DNA of 64,000 nucleotides, from contig CAVWYY010000003.1 of NCBI GenBank assembly GCA_963759375.1, positions 62,001 through 126,000 on the forward strand. Direction: 5' to 3'. Both the position numbers and the translations under genes were made by a program. The DNA is from DASSUW01 sp963759375. GTDB lineage: Bacteria; Actinomycetota; Thermoleophilia; Solirubrobacterales; Solirubrobacteraceae. The notes beneath the pieces were generated by a model, which ran no database searches, was not told where the DNA came from, and saw only the letters and a list, made by a program, of their open reading frames with translations. Below, one piece after another: positions 7,895-17,628 of the stretch (positions are counted from its first letter, which is position 1; each line of letters opens with the position of its first letter).

Positions 7895-9330
7895 GCCGAC
7901 AATGTCACCGTCTGCAGCTCGGTGAACGCGTCCATGACGTGGCTCCCGCCGACGCGCCCGATGCCGCTGTCCGTCCCGGCGCGGCCGCCGAACGGCAGAT
8001 GCGCCTCCCAGTAGTTCGAGGACTCGTTGATGTTCACCCAGCCCGTGCGGACCGAGTCCGCGAACCGCAGGCCGGCCGCGAGGTCGCGCGTGAAGATCGC
8101 CGACAGCAGCCCGTACGGCGACGCATTCGTCTGGTCGATCGCCTCGTCGAGCGAGGAGATCGACACGACCGGGGCGATCGGGCCGAACGTCTCCTCGGTC
8201 GCCACCCGCGAGTCGGCGGGCACGCCGTCGAGCACCGTGGCGCTCCAGTAGAGGTTGGTCGGGAACCCGTCGACGCGGGCGCCGCCGGCCACGATGTCGG
8301 CGCCGCGATCGACCGCGTCGGCCACGTGCTCGTCCATCTTGACCGCGACGCCGTCGTTGTTGACCGGGCCCATCGTCGTCGCGTCGTCGAACGGATCGCC
8401 GAGCAGCACCGTCTCCGTGACCTTGCGCGCGAGCGCCTCGACGAACTCGTCGCGCACCGCCTCGTGCACGAGGATCCGCTCGCCCGCCGTGCAGCTCTGG
8501 CCGGCGCACAGGAAGCACGCCGCCACCACCGCGTCGACCGCGCGGCCGACGTCCGCGTCGTGCATCACGACGACCGGGCCGTTGCCGCCCATCTCGATGA
8601 TCACGGCCTTGCCCGCCGCCGCGGACGCGACCGAGCGGCCGGTCGGCGTCGAGCCGATGAACGCGACCGCGCGCGTGCCGGGGTTGCGGGCGATCTCGTC
8701 GCCCACCAGGGCCCCGGGGCCGGTGACGAGGTTGACCACGCCTGGCGGCAGGTCCGCCTCGGCCATGCACTCGGCCAGCGCCACCGCGCACACCGACGTG
8801 GTCGGCGCCGGCGTCCACACGACCGTGTTGCCGCACGCCAGCGCGGGCGCGAGCAGCTCGGCGGGCATCGTGTATGGCCAGTTCCAGGGCGTGATGATCC
8901 CGACGGCGCCGCGGGCGCGGCGCATGAGCATCACGCGCTTGCCGGGCGTGAACGAGTTCGGCAGCTCGCCACCTAGCCGCTTGGCGTCCTCGGCCGCCGC
9001 ACGCCAGTACTCGACCAGCTCGTCGACCTCGTCATAGGCCTCGGCGCGCAGCGGCTTGCCCTGGTCGAGCGTGAGCGTGCGCGCCAGGGCGTCGCGCCGG
9101 CGCTCGATCACGTCGCCGACCGCGTGCATCTTCTCGGCGCGCTCGAAGGCGGTCATGCGCGACCAACCGTCGAACGCGCGGTTGGCGGCGTCGATCGCCC
9201 GCTGGGCGTCCGACCGGTCGCCCTGCGGGATTTCGCCGACGACCTCGCCGGTGGCAGGGCTGACCGTCTCGGCCGTCTCGCCGGACGCGGCGGCGATCCA
9301 CTCGCCGTCCACGAGCATCGAATGGGTCAC
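7891..9330 (-). CDS. NAD(P)-dependent aldehyde dehydrogenase, probably betaine aldehyde dehydrogenase
   Basis: A 479-aa ALDH-superfamily enzyme with the oxyanion Asn150 (TPWNW), general base Glu246 (IIEMGGNGP) and nucleophile Cys280 (CAGQSCTAGERI). The usual cofactor-binding Lys in the VxKPxP motif is Thr here (VWTPAPTT), a variant I also associate with other ALDH subfamilies. It follows the GMC oxidoreductase with a GTGA overlap, so the pair probably carries out alcohol to aldehyde to acid oxidation, as in choline to glycine betaine. The GTG at 9330 is the coupled start, and the protein then begins in the ordinary way for the family. Substrate is inferred from context; other aldehydes are possible. 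Confidence 0.9.
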   Translation of the reverse strand: MTHSMLVDGEWIAAASGETAETVSPATGEVVGEIPQGDRSDAQRAIDAANRAFDGWSRMTAFERAEKMHAVGDVIERRRDALARTLTLDQGKPLRAEAYDEVDELVEYWRAAAEDAKRLGGELPNSFTPGKRVMLMRRARGAVGIITPWNWPYTMPAELLAPALACGNTVVWTPAPTTSVCAVALAECMAEADLPPGVVNLVTGPGALVGDEIARNPGTRAVAFIGSTPTGRSVASAAAGKAVIIEMGGNGPVVVMHDADVGRAVDAVVAACFLCAGQSCTAGERILVHEAVRDEFVEALARKVTETVLLGDPFDDATTMGPVNNDGVAVKMDEHVADAVDRGADIVAGGARVDGFPTNLYWSATVLDGVPADSRVATEETFGPIAPVVSISSLDEAIDQTNASPYGLLSAIFTRDLAAGLRFADSVRTGWVNINESSNYWEAHLPFGGRAGTDSGIGRVGGSHVMDAFTELQTVTLSA

Positions 9331-10911
9331 GCGTGCACCGCCTCGCGGGCGCCGGACTTCGCGTCCTCCTTGATGAGGTCGGAGCACTTCTCGCCGATCA
9401 TCATCGTCGTGATGCACGGGTTGATCGCCGGCAGGAACGGCATGATCGACCCGTCGGCGATGCGCAGCGACTTGACGCCCTTCACGCGCAGCCGCGGGTC
9501 CACGACCGCGTCCGCGTCGCCCGGCGCGCCCATCCGCGCGGTGCAGGACGGGTGGTAGACGGTGTTGTGCGTCTTGTGGATGTAGTCGATCAGCTCGTCG
9601 TCGCTGGTGGCGTCGGGTCCCGGCGCCAGCTCGCGCTTCGCCCAGCCCGCCAGCGCGGCCTGCTTGCCGATCTCCTTGGCGAGCTTGACGCCGTAGAGCA
9701 TCACGCGCTCGTCGTTGCCGTCGGGGTCGGTGAAGTAGCGCGGGTCGACGCGCATGCGATCGCGGAAGTCGGGCGAGCGCAGGCGGACGGTGCCGCGCGA
9801 GCGGCCGCGGCAGACGTTCGGGCGTCAGGCAGAACGCGTTCTCCGCGCTCGGGTAGCCCCAGCGAACCGTGTTCATGTCGAACGGCACCGACCCGTAGTG
9901 CATCATCAGGTCGGGCCGGTCGAGCCCCTCCTCGGTCATCGTGAAGAGGCCGATCTCCCACCACTGGGTGGATCGCTTGACCATCGGCTGCGCGGCCTCC
10001 CACATGACGATCCCCTCGACGTGGTCGTCGAGGTTGGAGCCGACGCCGGGGCTGTCCACGAGCACGTCGATCCCGAACTCGCGCAGGTGGGCGCCGGGGC
10101 CGATGCCGGACATCATCAGCGCCTTCGGCGTGTCGATCGAGCCGCAGGAGACGATCACCTCGCGGCGGGCGCCGACCGTCGAGTACGTGAACAGGTCGGG
10201 GTTCATGTACTCCACACCGCGAGCGCGCTTGTCCTCGTCGATGACGATGCGCTTGACCCAGCAGCCGGTGCGGACCGTCAGGTTCGGGCGCTTGCCGATG
10301 ATCGGGTGCAGGTACGCGTGCGACGACGACATCCGCGTGTTGTCGGCCGACGAGTTGATCTGGAACCAGCCGGCGCCGTTGGTGACCGTGTGGCCCTCGT
10401 TGAAGCGCACCGTCGGGAGGCCGGCCTGGGCCGCCGCCTCGAGCACGGCGACGCCGCACGGGTCGTCCGGCGGCACGGTGCGGAGGTTGACCGGGCCGGA
10501 GCGGCCGTGGTGGTCGCCTTCGCCGTCGTTGGTCTCGAGCCGCTTGATCAGCGGCCACGTGTCCTCGTGGCCCCAGCCCTCGCAGCCCATCGCCGCCCAC
10601 TCGTCGAGATCCTCCTTCGGCGTCCAGAAGGCGATGCACGAGTTGTGCGACGAGCAGCCGCCGAGCACCTTGGCGCGGGCGTGCCGGAGGAAGCTGTTGC
10701 CCTTCTCCTGCGGCTCGACCGGGTAGTCCCAGTCGTAGCCGGAGTCGAGCAGGAACATCCAGTCCTCGAGCCGCAGGATCGCCGGGTCGTCGACGTCGGA
10801 CGGGCCGGCCTCGAGCAGGCAGACCGTGACGTCCGGGTCCTCGGAGAGCCGCGCGGCCACCACTACACCCGCCGTCCCGCCTCCGGCGACGACGTAGTCG
10901 AACTCCTCCAT
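9327..10911 (-). CDS. GMC-family FAD oxidoreductase, choline dehydrogenase/oxidase-like (frameshifted)
   Basis: An FAD-dependent GMC oxidoreductase of about 527 codons. The N-terminus has the dinucleotide motif VVAGGGTAGVVVAARL, the CLLEAGP strand and VLGGCSSHNSCIAFW (GMC signature 1). SCGSIDTPKALMMSGIGPG is signature 2, and the C-terminus has the catalytic His region (NTVYHPSCTARMG) and NPCITTMMIGEKCSDLI. The frame breaks at a GGG run (9820-9822): removing one base restores CLTPNVCRGRSRGTVRLRSPDFRDRMRVDP with no other change. Start ATG 10911 has a GAGAGGAG site seven bases upstream. It lies after the permease and before the aldehyde dehydrogenase; a role in oxidising choline or a similar amino alcohol is inferred. 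A sequencing error seems likelier than a true mutation. Confidence 0.88.
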
Positions 10912-10927
10912 CGCGTACTCCTCTCGG

Positions 10928-12487
10928 TTACTCGGACCCGCCCGCCATGACCGGCGGGCGCTCCTCGGCGGCGCCGGCCGCGTGCTCGGCGAGCGTCCCG
11001 GTCTTGTGGCGCTGGATGAACCAGTAGTACGCGAACCCGCCGACCATCACGATGCCGACGAAGAGCACGCCGCCCCACTTCAGGTACCAGTGGAAGGGCT
11101 CGACCGCGTTGTAGATCGACTGCCGCGGCCAGATCAGGTTGATCGCCATGAACAGGCCCCACACGACCGCGAGGACGTTCACAGGAAGGCCCCAGCGACC
11201 GAGCGTGAAGTAGCCCTTCTGCGCGTCCGCCGACTTCCACTGCCCGCGCAGCCGGGCGAGCAGCATCGGCCCGGTGACGAGCAGATAGGCGATGTAGATC
11301 ATGATGATCCCGATCGACGTGATCACCGTGAAGATCTGGGGTTGGCGGATGTTCACCACGAGGATCGCGATCGCCAGCACGCCCACCAGGATCGACGGGA
11401 TGATCGGGGTGCGCGTCTTCGGGTGCACGCGCGCGAGCGCCGAGCCGGCCGGCAGGTTGTTGTCGCGCGCCATCGCGAACATCATCCGGATCGTCGCGGT
11501 CTGGACCGCCAGGCAGCAGACCGTGATCGCGATCACCACGCACCAGAGGAAGATGTCGCCGATCGTGTTGCCGAGCACGTCGAGGACGATGAACTGCAGG
11601 CCGCCGACGCCGATCTCCGGGTTGTTGATGTCGGTCACCGACATCATCGCGAACAGCAGGATCGCGCCGCCGATGAAGAACGAGGCGACGAGTGCCCGCA
11701 GGATCGCGCGCGGCGCGTTCTTGCGCGGGTTGAGCGACTCCTCGCCGAGCGAGCTCGCCGTGTCGAAGCCGTACATGACGTACGCGGAGGCCAGCGATGC
11801 GGCGAGGAACGCGCCGAGGTAGCCGAGGTCCCAGTCCGCGCCCAGGCCCTGGGTCTCGAAGACGACGCCCGGGCCGCGGGTGACGTTGACCAGGAACGCG
11901 AGGACGAGCAGGCAGGCGGCGACCAGCTCGATGGCCACGCCGGTGCTGTTGATCCGCGCCATCAGCTTGACGCCGATCGCGTTGACGGTCGTCGTGAAGA
12001 TGATCAGCACGGTGCCGAGGATCACCGCGTTGGCGGCGAAGTCGTACTTGCCTGTGCCGTCGCCGTAGAACTGGAAGAAGTCGTCGATCACCGGCAGGGT
12101 GATCTGGTAGGCCAGCGCGACGGCCGCGACGGTGACGATCGACGCCGTCAGCATCATCCAGCCGGCGAGCCAGGCCACGTGAGGCGAGCCGAGCCGCTTG
12201 GACCAGTTGTAGATCGATCCGGCGATCGGGTAGCGCGACGCCAGCTCGGCGAAGCAGAGCGCGACCATCAGCTGGCCGACGAACACCAGCGGCCACGACC
12301 ACCAATACGCGGGACCGCCGAACGCGAAGCCGAAGTAGAAGAGCTGGAACGTGCCGGTGAGGATCGAGATGTAGCTGATCCCCGCCGCAAACGTGGCGAA
12401 GCTCCCGAGCGAGCGGTCGAGCTCCTGCTTGTAGCCGAACTCGTTGAGCTCGGCGTCGTCGGACGAACGCGGGTCAACCGTCGTCAT
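10928..12487 (-). CDS. APC-superfamily amino acid/amine permease
   Basis: A 519-aa membrane transporter with about 12 hydrophobic segments and the APC start signature (GISYISILTGTFQLFYFGFAFGG in helix 1, then ELASRYPIAGSIYNWSKRLG). The helix-6 segment AYVMYGFDTASSLGEESLNPRK is typical of amino acid/choline-type (ACT) carriers related to GABA and ethanolamine permeases. As first gene of the oxidoreductase/C1 operon it should import the substrate, probably a choline-like or other amino compound. The usual betaine carriers are BCCT or ABC systems, so an APC carrier here is notable. The ATG at 12487 has a GGGGA-type ribosome site seven bases upstream. Specificity cannot be read from the sequence. 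Confidence 0.9.
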   Translation of the reverse strand: MTTVDPRSSDDAELNEFGYKQELDRSLGSFATFAAGISYISILTGTFQLFYFGFAFGGPAYWWSWPLVFVGQLMVALCFAELASRYPIAGSIYNWSKRLGSPHVAWLAGWMMLTASIVTVAAVALAYQITLPVIDDFFQFYGDGTGKYDFAANAVILGTVLIIFTTTVNAIGVKLMARINSTGVAIELVAACLLVLAFLVNVTRGPGVVFETQGLGADWDLGYLGAFLAASLASAYVMYGFDTASSLGEESLNPRKNAPRAILRALVASFFIGGAILLFAMMSVTDINNPEIGVGGLQFIVLDVLGNTIGDIFLWCVVIAITVCCLAVQTATIRMMFAMARDNNLPAGSALARVHPKTRTPIIPSILVGVLAIAILVVNIRQPQIFTVITSIGIIMIYIAYLLVTGPMLLARLRGQWKSADAQKGYFTLGRWGLPVNVLAVVWGLFMAINLIWPRQSIYNAVEPFHWYLKWGGVLFVGIVMVGGFAYYWFIQRHKTGTLAEHAAGAAEERPPVMAGGSE

Positions 12488-12605
12488 GCCTCATCCCCGT
12501 TCCTTCGCAACCCTTCCGACCGCCCTCCAGAGAGCCGGACTCAATTGTCCGCGAGTATCTTCCCGCCGCCGGACACTGTCAAGGAGTGATATATCTCGCC
12601 CCGGT

Positions 12606-14430
12606 TTGCAGGACGTCGCCGACTTCCTCGCGCCGCACCCGCCGTTCGACGCGTTCGAGCCCGGTGATCTGGAGCGCGTGGCGAACGCCGCGGAGGTCGA
12701 GTTCCACCCGGCCGGGACGGAGATCTTCCAGCAGGGGGTCGGGCCCGTCGAGCACGTCTGGGCCGTGCGCACGGGTGCCGTCGAGATCGTGCACGACGGG
12801 CGGGTGCTCGACCTGCTCGGATCGGGCGAGCTGTTCGGCCACGGCTCGATGCTGTCTGGCCTCCCGACCGGCTTCGCCGCGGTCGCGACCGAGGACACGC
12901 TGTGCTACCGGATCCCGGCCGCGATCATCAGCCCGCTGCTGGCGCGCCCCGCCGGGCTGCGCTACGTGACGCGGTCGCTGCTGGAGACGCTCGGCGACGA
13001 CGATCGCGAGGAGCCGTCCGTCAACCCGGCGCAGCGGCCCGTGACCGAGCTGATCCGCCGGCCGCTCGTTCTCTGCTCGCCCGACACCTCGATCCGCGAG
13101 GCCGCGCGCGTGATGTCGGACCTGGGCGCGACATGCGTGGTCGTCGACGCCGGCGACACGCTGGGGATCATGACCGACCGCGACCTGCGCTCCCGCGTCG
13201 TGGCCGCCGGGACCGACCTCGACCGCCCGGTCTCGGAGGTCATGAGCGCGCCCGCCTACACCGTCGCCGCCGACCGCATCGGCAGCGAGGTGATCCTCGA
13301 CATGCTCGACCGCGGGATCCGCCACTTCCCGGTGGTCTCGGCGGCGGGCCGGGTGGTCGGCGTGGTCGAGGACTCCGACCTCGTCGCCGTCGCCACGCGC
13401 AGCTCGTTCCACCTGCGCTCGGCGATCGCGCGCGCGACCACGCCGGCGGAGGTGGCGGAGGCCTGTGCCGAGCTGCGCCCGGCGATCGTCGCGCTGCACG
13501 ACGCCCGCGTGGCGGCCATCGACATCTCGGCGATCGCGTCCGTGGTCATCGACGCCGCAACGCGACGGCTGCTCGACCTCACGGTCGTCGACCCGCCCGT
13601 GCCGTTCGCCTGGATCGCGCTCGGCAGCGTCGCCCGCCGCGAGGCGGTCCCGTCCTCGGACATCGACAGCGCGCTGGTCTGGTACACGGGCGGCGACGAC
13701 CCCGAGCTCAAGCAGACGCTGATGGGGCTGGCCGGGCGGGTCATGGACGGCCTCGCCGACTGCGGGTTCAAGACCGACCCGAAGGGCGCGATCGCCTCCA
13801 AGCCCCTGTTCGCCCGCCCGTACGAGGCGTGGGTCGGCGGCGGTCAACAGCTGGATCGACGACCCGACGCAGGAGAAGGCCCTGATCCTCGTCTCGCTGG
13901 TGGTCGACGGCCGGCCGGTGTGGGGCATCCGCGAGGGGCGCCCGGTCCCGGAGGCGTTCCGCGACGCGCGCCGCAAGCCGGCGCTGCTGACGCTGCTGCT
14001 CCAGTTCGCGCTCGCGCACCGGCCGCCGACCGGCTTCCTGCGCGGGCTGGTGGTCGAGGACTCGGGCGAGCACCGCGGGCGGCTCGACCTCAAGCGCGGC
14101 GGCATCGTCCCGATCGCCGACCTCGCGCGCTGGGCCGGCATGGCCGCGGGCGTCACGCACTCGTCGACGCCGGCGCGGCTGCGCGCGGCCGCCGAGGAGG
14201 GGACGCTCGACGCCGGCGACGCCTCGCTGCTCGAGGAGGCGCACGAGCTGATCGCCGGCCTGCGGCTGGCGCACCAGGTCGAGCAGCTCAAGGCGGGTAT
14301 GGAGCCCGACGACTTCCTCGACCCGGCCGAGCTCAGCCTGCTCACCCGACGGTCGCTGAAGGAGACGTTCCGCGCGGTGGCCGCGGTCCAGCGGCGGATC
14401 GCCAACGACCTGCGATTCGGGGTGCGGTGA
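12606..14430 (+). CDS. Cyclic-nucleotide-like/CBS/DUF294 nucleotidyltransferase-like signalling protein (frameshifted)
   Basis: About 607 codons in order: a cNMP-binding-like domain (residues about 5-125, FHPAGTEIFQQGVGPVEHVWAVRTG), two CBS domains (about 140-265, VVVDAGDTLGIMTDRDLRS and HFPVVSAAGRVVGVVEDSDL), a DUF294 nucleotidyltransferase-like domain (WIALGSVARREAVPSSDIDSALVW, the G-S-x-x-R-x-E-x-x-x-x-S-D-x-D pattern), and the DUF294 C-terminal domain. The frame breaks at 13835-13843; deleting one G gives WVxxVNSWIDDPTQEKALIL and restores the reading frame. TTG at 12606 is my best start, although the AAGGAG at 12581-12586 is rather far from it. It overlaps the exonuclease gene (GTGA), a pairing familiar from acetate-permease loci, and is divergent from a permease here. 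Confidence 0.85.
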
Positions 14431-15092
14431 CGCGCAGCGCCGCCGCGGCCGCCTACCGTGCCGCGCCGGTGCCCGGGCGGCGCACGCCGTGGCGCGAGGG
14501 CGCGTTCTGCGTGGTCGACCTCGAGGCGACCGGGCTCGACCCGCGGCGTGACGCGATCGTCGCCTGGAGCGCCGTGCCGGTCGACGGCGGGCGCGTGGTC
14601 CTGGCCGGCGCGCGCGAGGGGCTCGTGCGGCCGCCGGGCGCCGTCCCGGCCGAGTCGATCCGCATCCACGGCCTGCGCGAGCTCGACCTGGCCGGCGCCC
14701 CCGCGCCCGACGAGGCCGCGGACGCGCTGCTGGAGGCGATGACGGGCCGCGTGCTCGTAGCCCACGCGGCGTGGGTCGAGCGCGCGTTCCTCGGCCGCCT
14801 GCTGCGCACGCGCGGCGCGCGACTGCGCGGGCCGACCATCGACACGCGGGTGCTCGGGCGGCTGTGGCTCCTGCAGCGCGACGGCCAGGCATCGCCGAGG
14901 ATCGCGCTCGGCGACCTCGCCGCCAAGCTCGGCCTGCCGGCGCACCGGCCACACACCGCGGCGGGCGACGCGCTCACCACCGCGCAGGTGTTCATCGCGC
15001 TGGCGACGCTGCTCGGCGAGGAGACGGTCGGCTCGCTGGCCGGCGCGGACGATCGGATCCGCGCCGGCCGGTTGTACGCGAGCTTCGGCTAG
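14427..15092 (+). CDS. DnaQ-like 3'-5' exonuclease (DEDDh)
   Basis: A 221-aa exonuclease of the DnaQ/polymerase III epsilon family. The DEDD residues are visible: VVDLEATGLD (Exo I, Asp-x-Glu), a middle LVAHAAWVERAFL block (Exo II region, where His-Ala-Ala replaces the usual His-Asn-Ala), and HRPHTAAGDALTTAQV (Exo III, DEDDh-type His and Asp). It starts at a GTG overlapping the DUF294 stop (GTGA), so the two are cotranscribed. The stop TAG shares a CTAG with the stop of the M6 protease on the other strand. Its substrate, DNA or a small nucleic acid, is unknown. Confidence 0.88.
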   Translation: MTRSAAAAAYRAAPVPGRRTPWREGAFCVVDLEATGLDPRRDAIVAWSAVPVDGGRVVLAGAREGLVRPPGAVPAESIRIHGLRELDLAGAPAPDEAADALLEAMTGRVLVAHAAWVERAFLGRLLRTRGARLRGPTIDTRVLGRLWLLQRDGQASPRIALGDLAAKLGLPAHRPHTAAGDALTTAQVFIALATLLGEETVGSLAGADDRIRAGRLYASFG

Positions 15093-17494
15093 TTCGCCGG
15101 CTGCTTCGTCGAGCTGATCCTGATCCGCATCGACGTGCCTTCCTGCTTCTGCACTGCGATGCGCACGCCGGCGGCCGGCACCTTCACGCCGACGTTCGGC
15201 ATGCTGCGCGTCCCAGTACGAGTTGCGGTCGTCGAAGACCGGCACCGCGTCCTGACCCCGGATGAGGCTCGGCTGCCCGTTCGGCATGTGGAGCGAGAAC
15301 GAGTCGGCCCTCTCGAGCGAGAAGGGAGCGTCGTAGGTCTGGATCCGCGGCCGCCACTTCAGCCCGTCGAGCCGGAAGAGCGGCGCCGGGTGCGAGTCGA
15401 TCGGGAGGATCTCCCCCTGCCCCGGGTGCAGGCTCTCGTTGTTGTCGGCGAACGACGTGTCCCAGTAGGAGACGATCAGGCCGTTCTGGTACGGGAAGTG
15501 CTCGAACCAGTTCGGCCGCGTCGCGTCGAAGGCGTTGTACGGCCCCGTCTGCAGGTACTGGTCGTACGACACGTACTGGCGATTCGACGCGATGTAGTAA
15601 TGGTCGAACTGCTGCGACAGCGACGCACCGACGGCCTGGAAGCCGTCGAGCGTCCAGCCGTTGGCGCCGTTCTCGGCGCCGTCGGTGAACACCGTCTGGC
15701 CACCGGCGTCCAGCTTGAACTCGTCGGCATAGATGCCCGACGTCTTGTTCGGGTCGGTGCCGCGAGCCGCGCCGTCGGTCTTGTAGCGCAGGCGCAGCTT
15801 GATCGTCTTGCCCGCGTAGGCCGACAGGTCGAACGTCGCCGGCGTCCAGTCGGGCTGGTCGCCGTCGATGGCGTTGCCCTCGTCAGGGTTGGTGATCGAA
15901 CCGGGGATGGCCTGGTAGCCGGACCCGTCGTCGACCTCGACGAACGCGTAGTCGCAGGCGTCGGGCCCGCAGTCCTCGATGTTCCAGCGCGCCTGGAAGG
16001 TGAGGGTGGCGGCGCCGGCCGGCAGCGTCACCTCGCGTTCCAGCGACGCCTCATAGTCGTCGCCCTGGCCGGACCACCACTGCTTCGTTCCGGCGAACGG
16101 GGCGCGGCCGAAGTCGGTGACCACGGTCTTCTTGCCCAGCGGCACGACGACGCCCTGCGCCTTCGCGGTGTTGTACTCGTGCGGCCCGAGGTCGAGCGTG
16201 CGCGTCTGGCCGGCAGGGACGACCTCGTAGTCGAGCCAGCCGAGCTGGAGCTTGTCCCAGGCGCCGAAGTCGGACGCGCGGCGTGCCGATGCCGTCTCGC
16301 CGGGGCCGGACTGCCGGCTCTGGGCCATGATCGACCACCAGTTCACGGCGTTCTCCTGCGGGCCGGTGAACGCGGCGGTGTCGTACTCGTCCGGCAGGCC
16401 GAGGTCGTGCGCGTACTCGTGCGCGAACACGGAGACGCCACCGTTCTCGGGCTGCATCGTGTAGTCGGCGACCCAGATGCCGGTGTCGCCGATCTGCGTG
16501 CCGCCGTCCTTGTTGTCCACCGGGCCGGCGACCCCGTCGGTTTCGGTGTACGCCTTGCCGCGGTGCGACCAGATGGCGTCCTCGCCCTGGTGCGGGTCGG
16601 CGTCGGCCTGGTCGCCACCCGCGTGGACGATCTGGAAGTGGTCGATGTAGCCGTCAGGCTCGTTGAAGTTGCCGTCGTGGTCGTAGTCGTTGCGGTCCCA
16701 CGACGTCGTAACGACTTGACCTGGTTCTTGATCTGCGACGTCGGTCCGGCCGGCCGCCTTCTGGTCGGCGACCCACCGGTCGAGCGCGTCCTGGATCAGC
16801 TCCTGCGAGTTACCGCAGACGACGTTGTCGCACGGGAAGCCGTTGGTGCGGCCGTAGCGCGCCTCGTTGTAGGGCACCTTCACCCAGTTCGTGACCGTGC
16901 CGTCGACGCTGTAGCGGCCCGATGACTGGCGCTCGTAGTAGTTCTTGAGCGAGTTGTCGTCAGGCGCGTTGCCGAAGTACAGCTGCTGGTAGTGGGCGCG
17001 GTTGTAGTTCGTCTGCCAGATCGTCTTGTTGTCCTTCGTGCGATCGGGAGCCGGGAATCTGGTTGTGCAGCGGCCCGTCGAACACGGCGGGTCCCGGCGG
17101 TGTTCGGGTCCGTGTCCTGGTCCGGGTACTGCGGGTGCCGCTGGTTCCCGAACTCGGCGAGCATGACGAAGATCTTGTCCGTCTTCTCGCGCGCGAGCTC
17201 GACGTACTGGTCCTCGGCGGCGCTGACCCTTGATGGCCGGCGTGCGGCCGACCTTCGCGACCTCGCTGGCGCCGCGCTGCCGGACCTTGAGCTTGCCGGC
17301 GATCACCTTCTTGATCGCCACCTCGCGCATCTCGCGCCGCTTCTCCTCTGCGCGTTCGGCAGGTCGTCGACGACCGCATGGCGTCCCTGTGACAGCTGGT
17401 TCGCCGGCGGCGCTGCGCCCGCGCTCAGCGCGAAGCCCGTCGTCAGCCCTGCTGCGACTACCAGGCTCCCCAGCCCGGCTGCAACTTTCCTCAT
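15089..17494 (-). CDS. Secreted M6-family metalloprotease, immune inhibitor A-like (multiple frameshifts)
   Basis: A secreted zinc protease of about 800 codons. The start ATG 17494 opens a signal peptide (MRKVAAGLGSLVVAAGLTTG, then an Ala-rich cleavage region). The catalytic motif HEYAHDLGLPDEYD (HExxHxxGxxD) sits at about 16.4 kb, followed by WWSIMAQSRQ, two beta-rich domains and a C-terminal region with VPVFDDRNSYWD. The reading frame is broken at least five times: near 17346-17356 (one base short) and near 17226-17230, 17088-17096, 17046-17056 and 15203-15212 (one base extra each). Each correction restores family-like sequence, ending at a TAG (15091-15089). Homologues degrade host or environmental proteins. 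It is either a pseudogene or badly read. Confidence 0.8.
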
Positions 17495-17628
17495 GGCGCC
17501 TCCCTGACGCATTTCTCCCCGGTCACCCCTGAGTGGACCGGGCGAATCGGACGCGTACGTTAGCTTCCCGTTGACCCGACAGTGCCGGTGCCCCGTCACG
17601 TGGCTGACGCCGGTGAGAGGATCTGCGC

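Noticed and set aside
7891..10911. A single 1006-codon open frame joining GMC oxidoreductase and aldehyde dehydrogenase
   Set aside because: The middle part (about codons 385-525) reads as Arg/Pro-rich nonsense, while another frame there encodes the real GMC C-terminus. A one-base error plus high GC explains it.
12536..12551. Palindromic operator CGGAC-N6-GTCCG in the permease/DUF294 spacer
   Set aside because: Five-base arms in a GC-rich spacer are easily found by chance and do not match a known operator closely enough to list.
12579..17330. A 1583-codon open frame on the minus strand
   Set aside because: The first half is the M6 protease, the rest is antisense to the DUF294 and exonuclease genes with Arg-rich composition. 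It is open only because high-GC antisense frames rarely contain stops.
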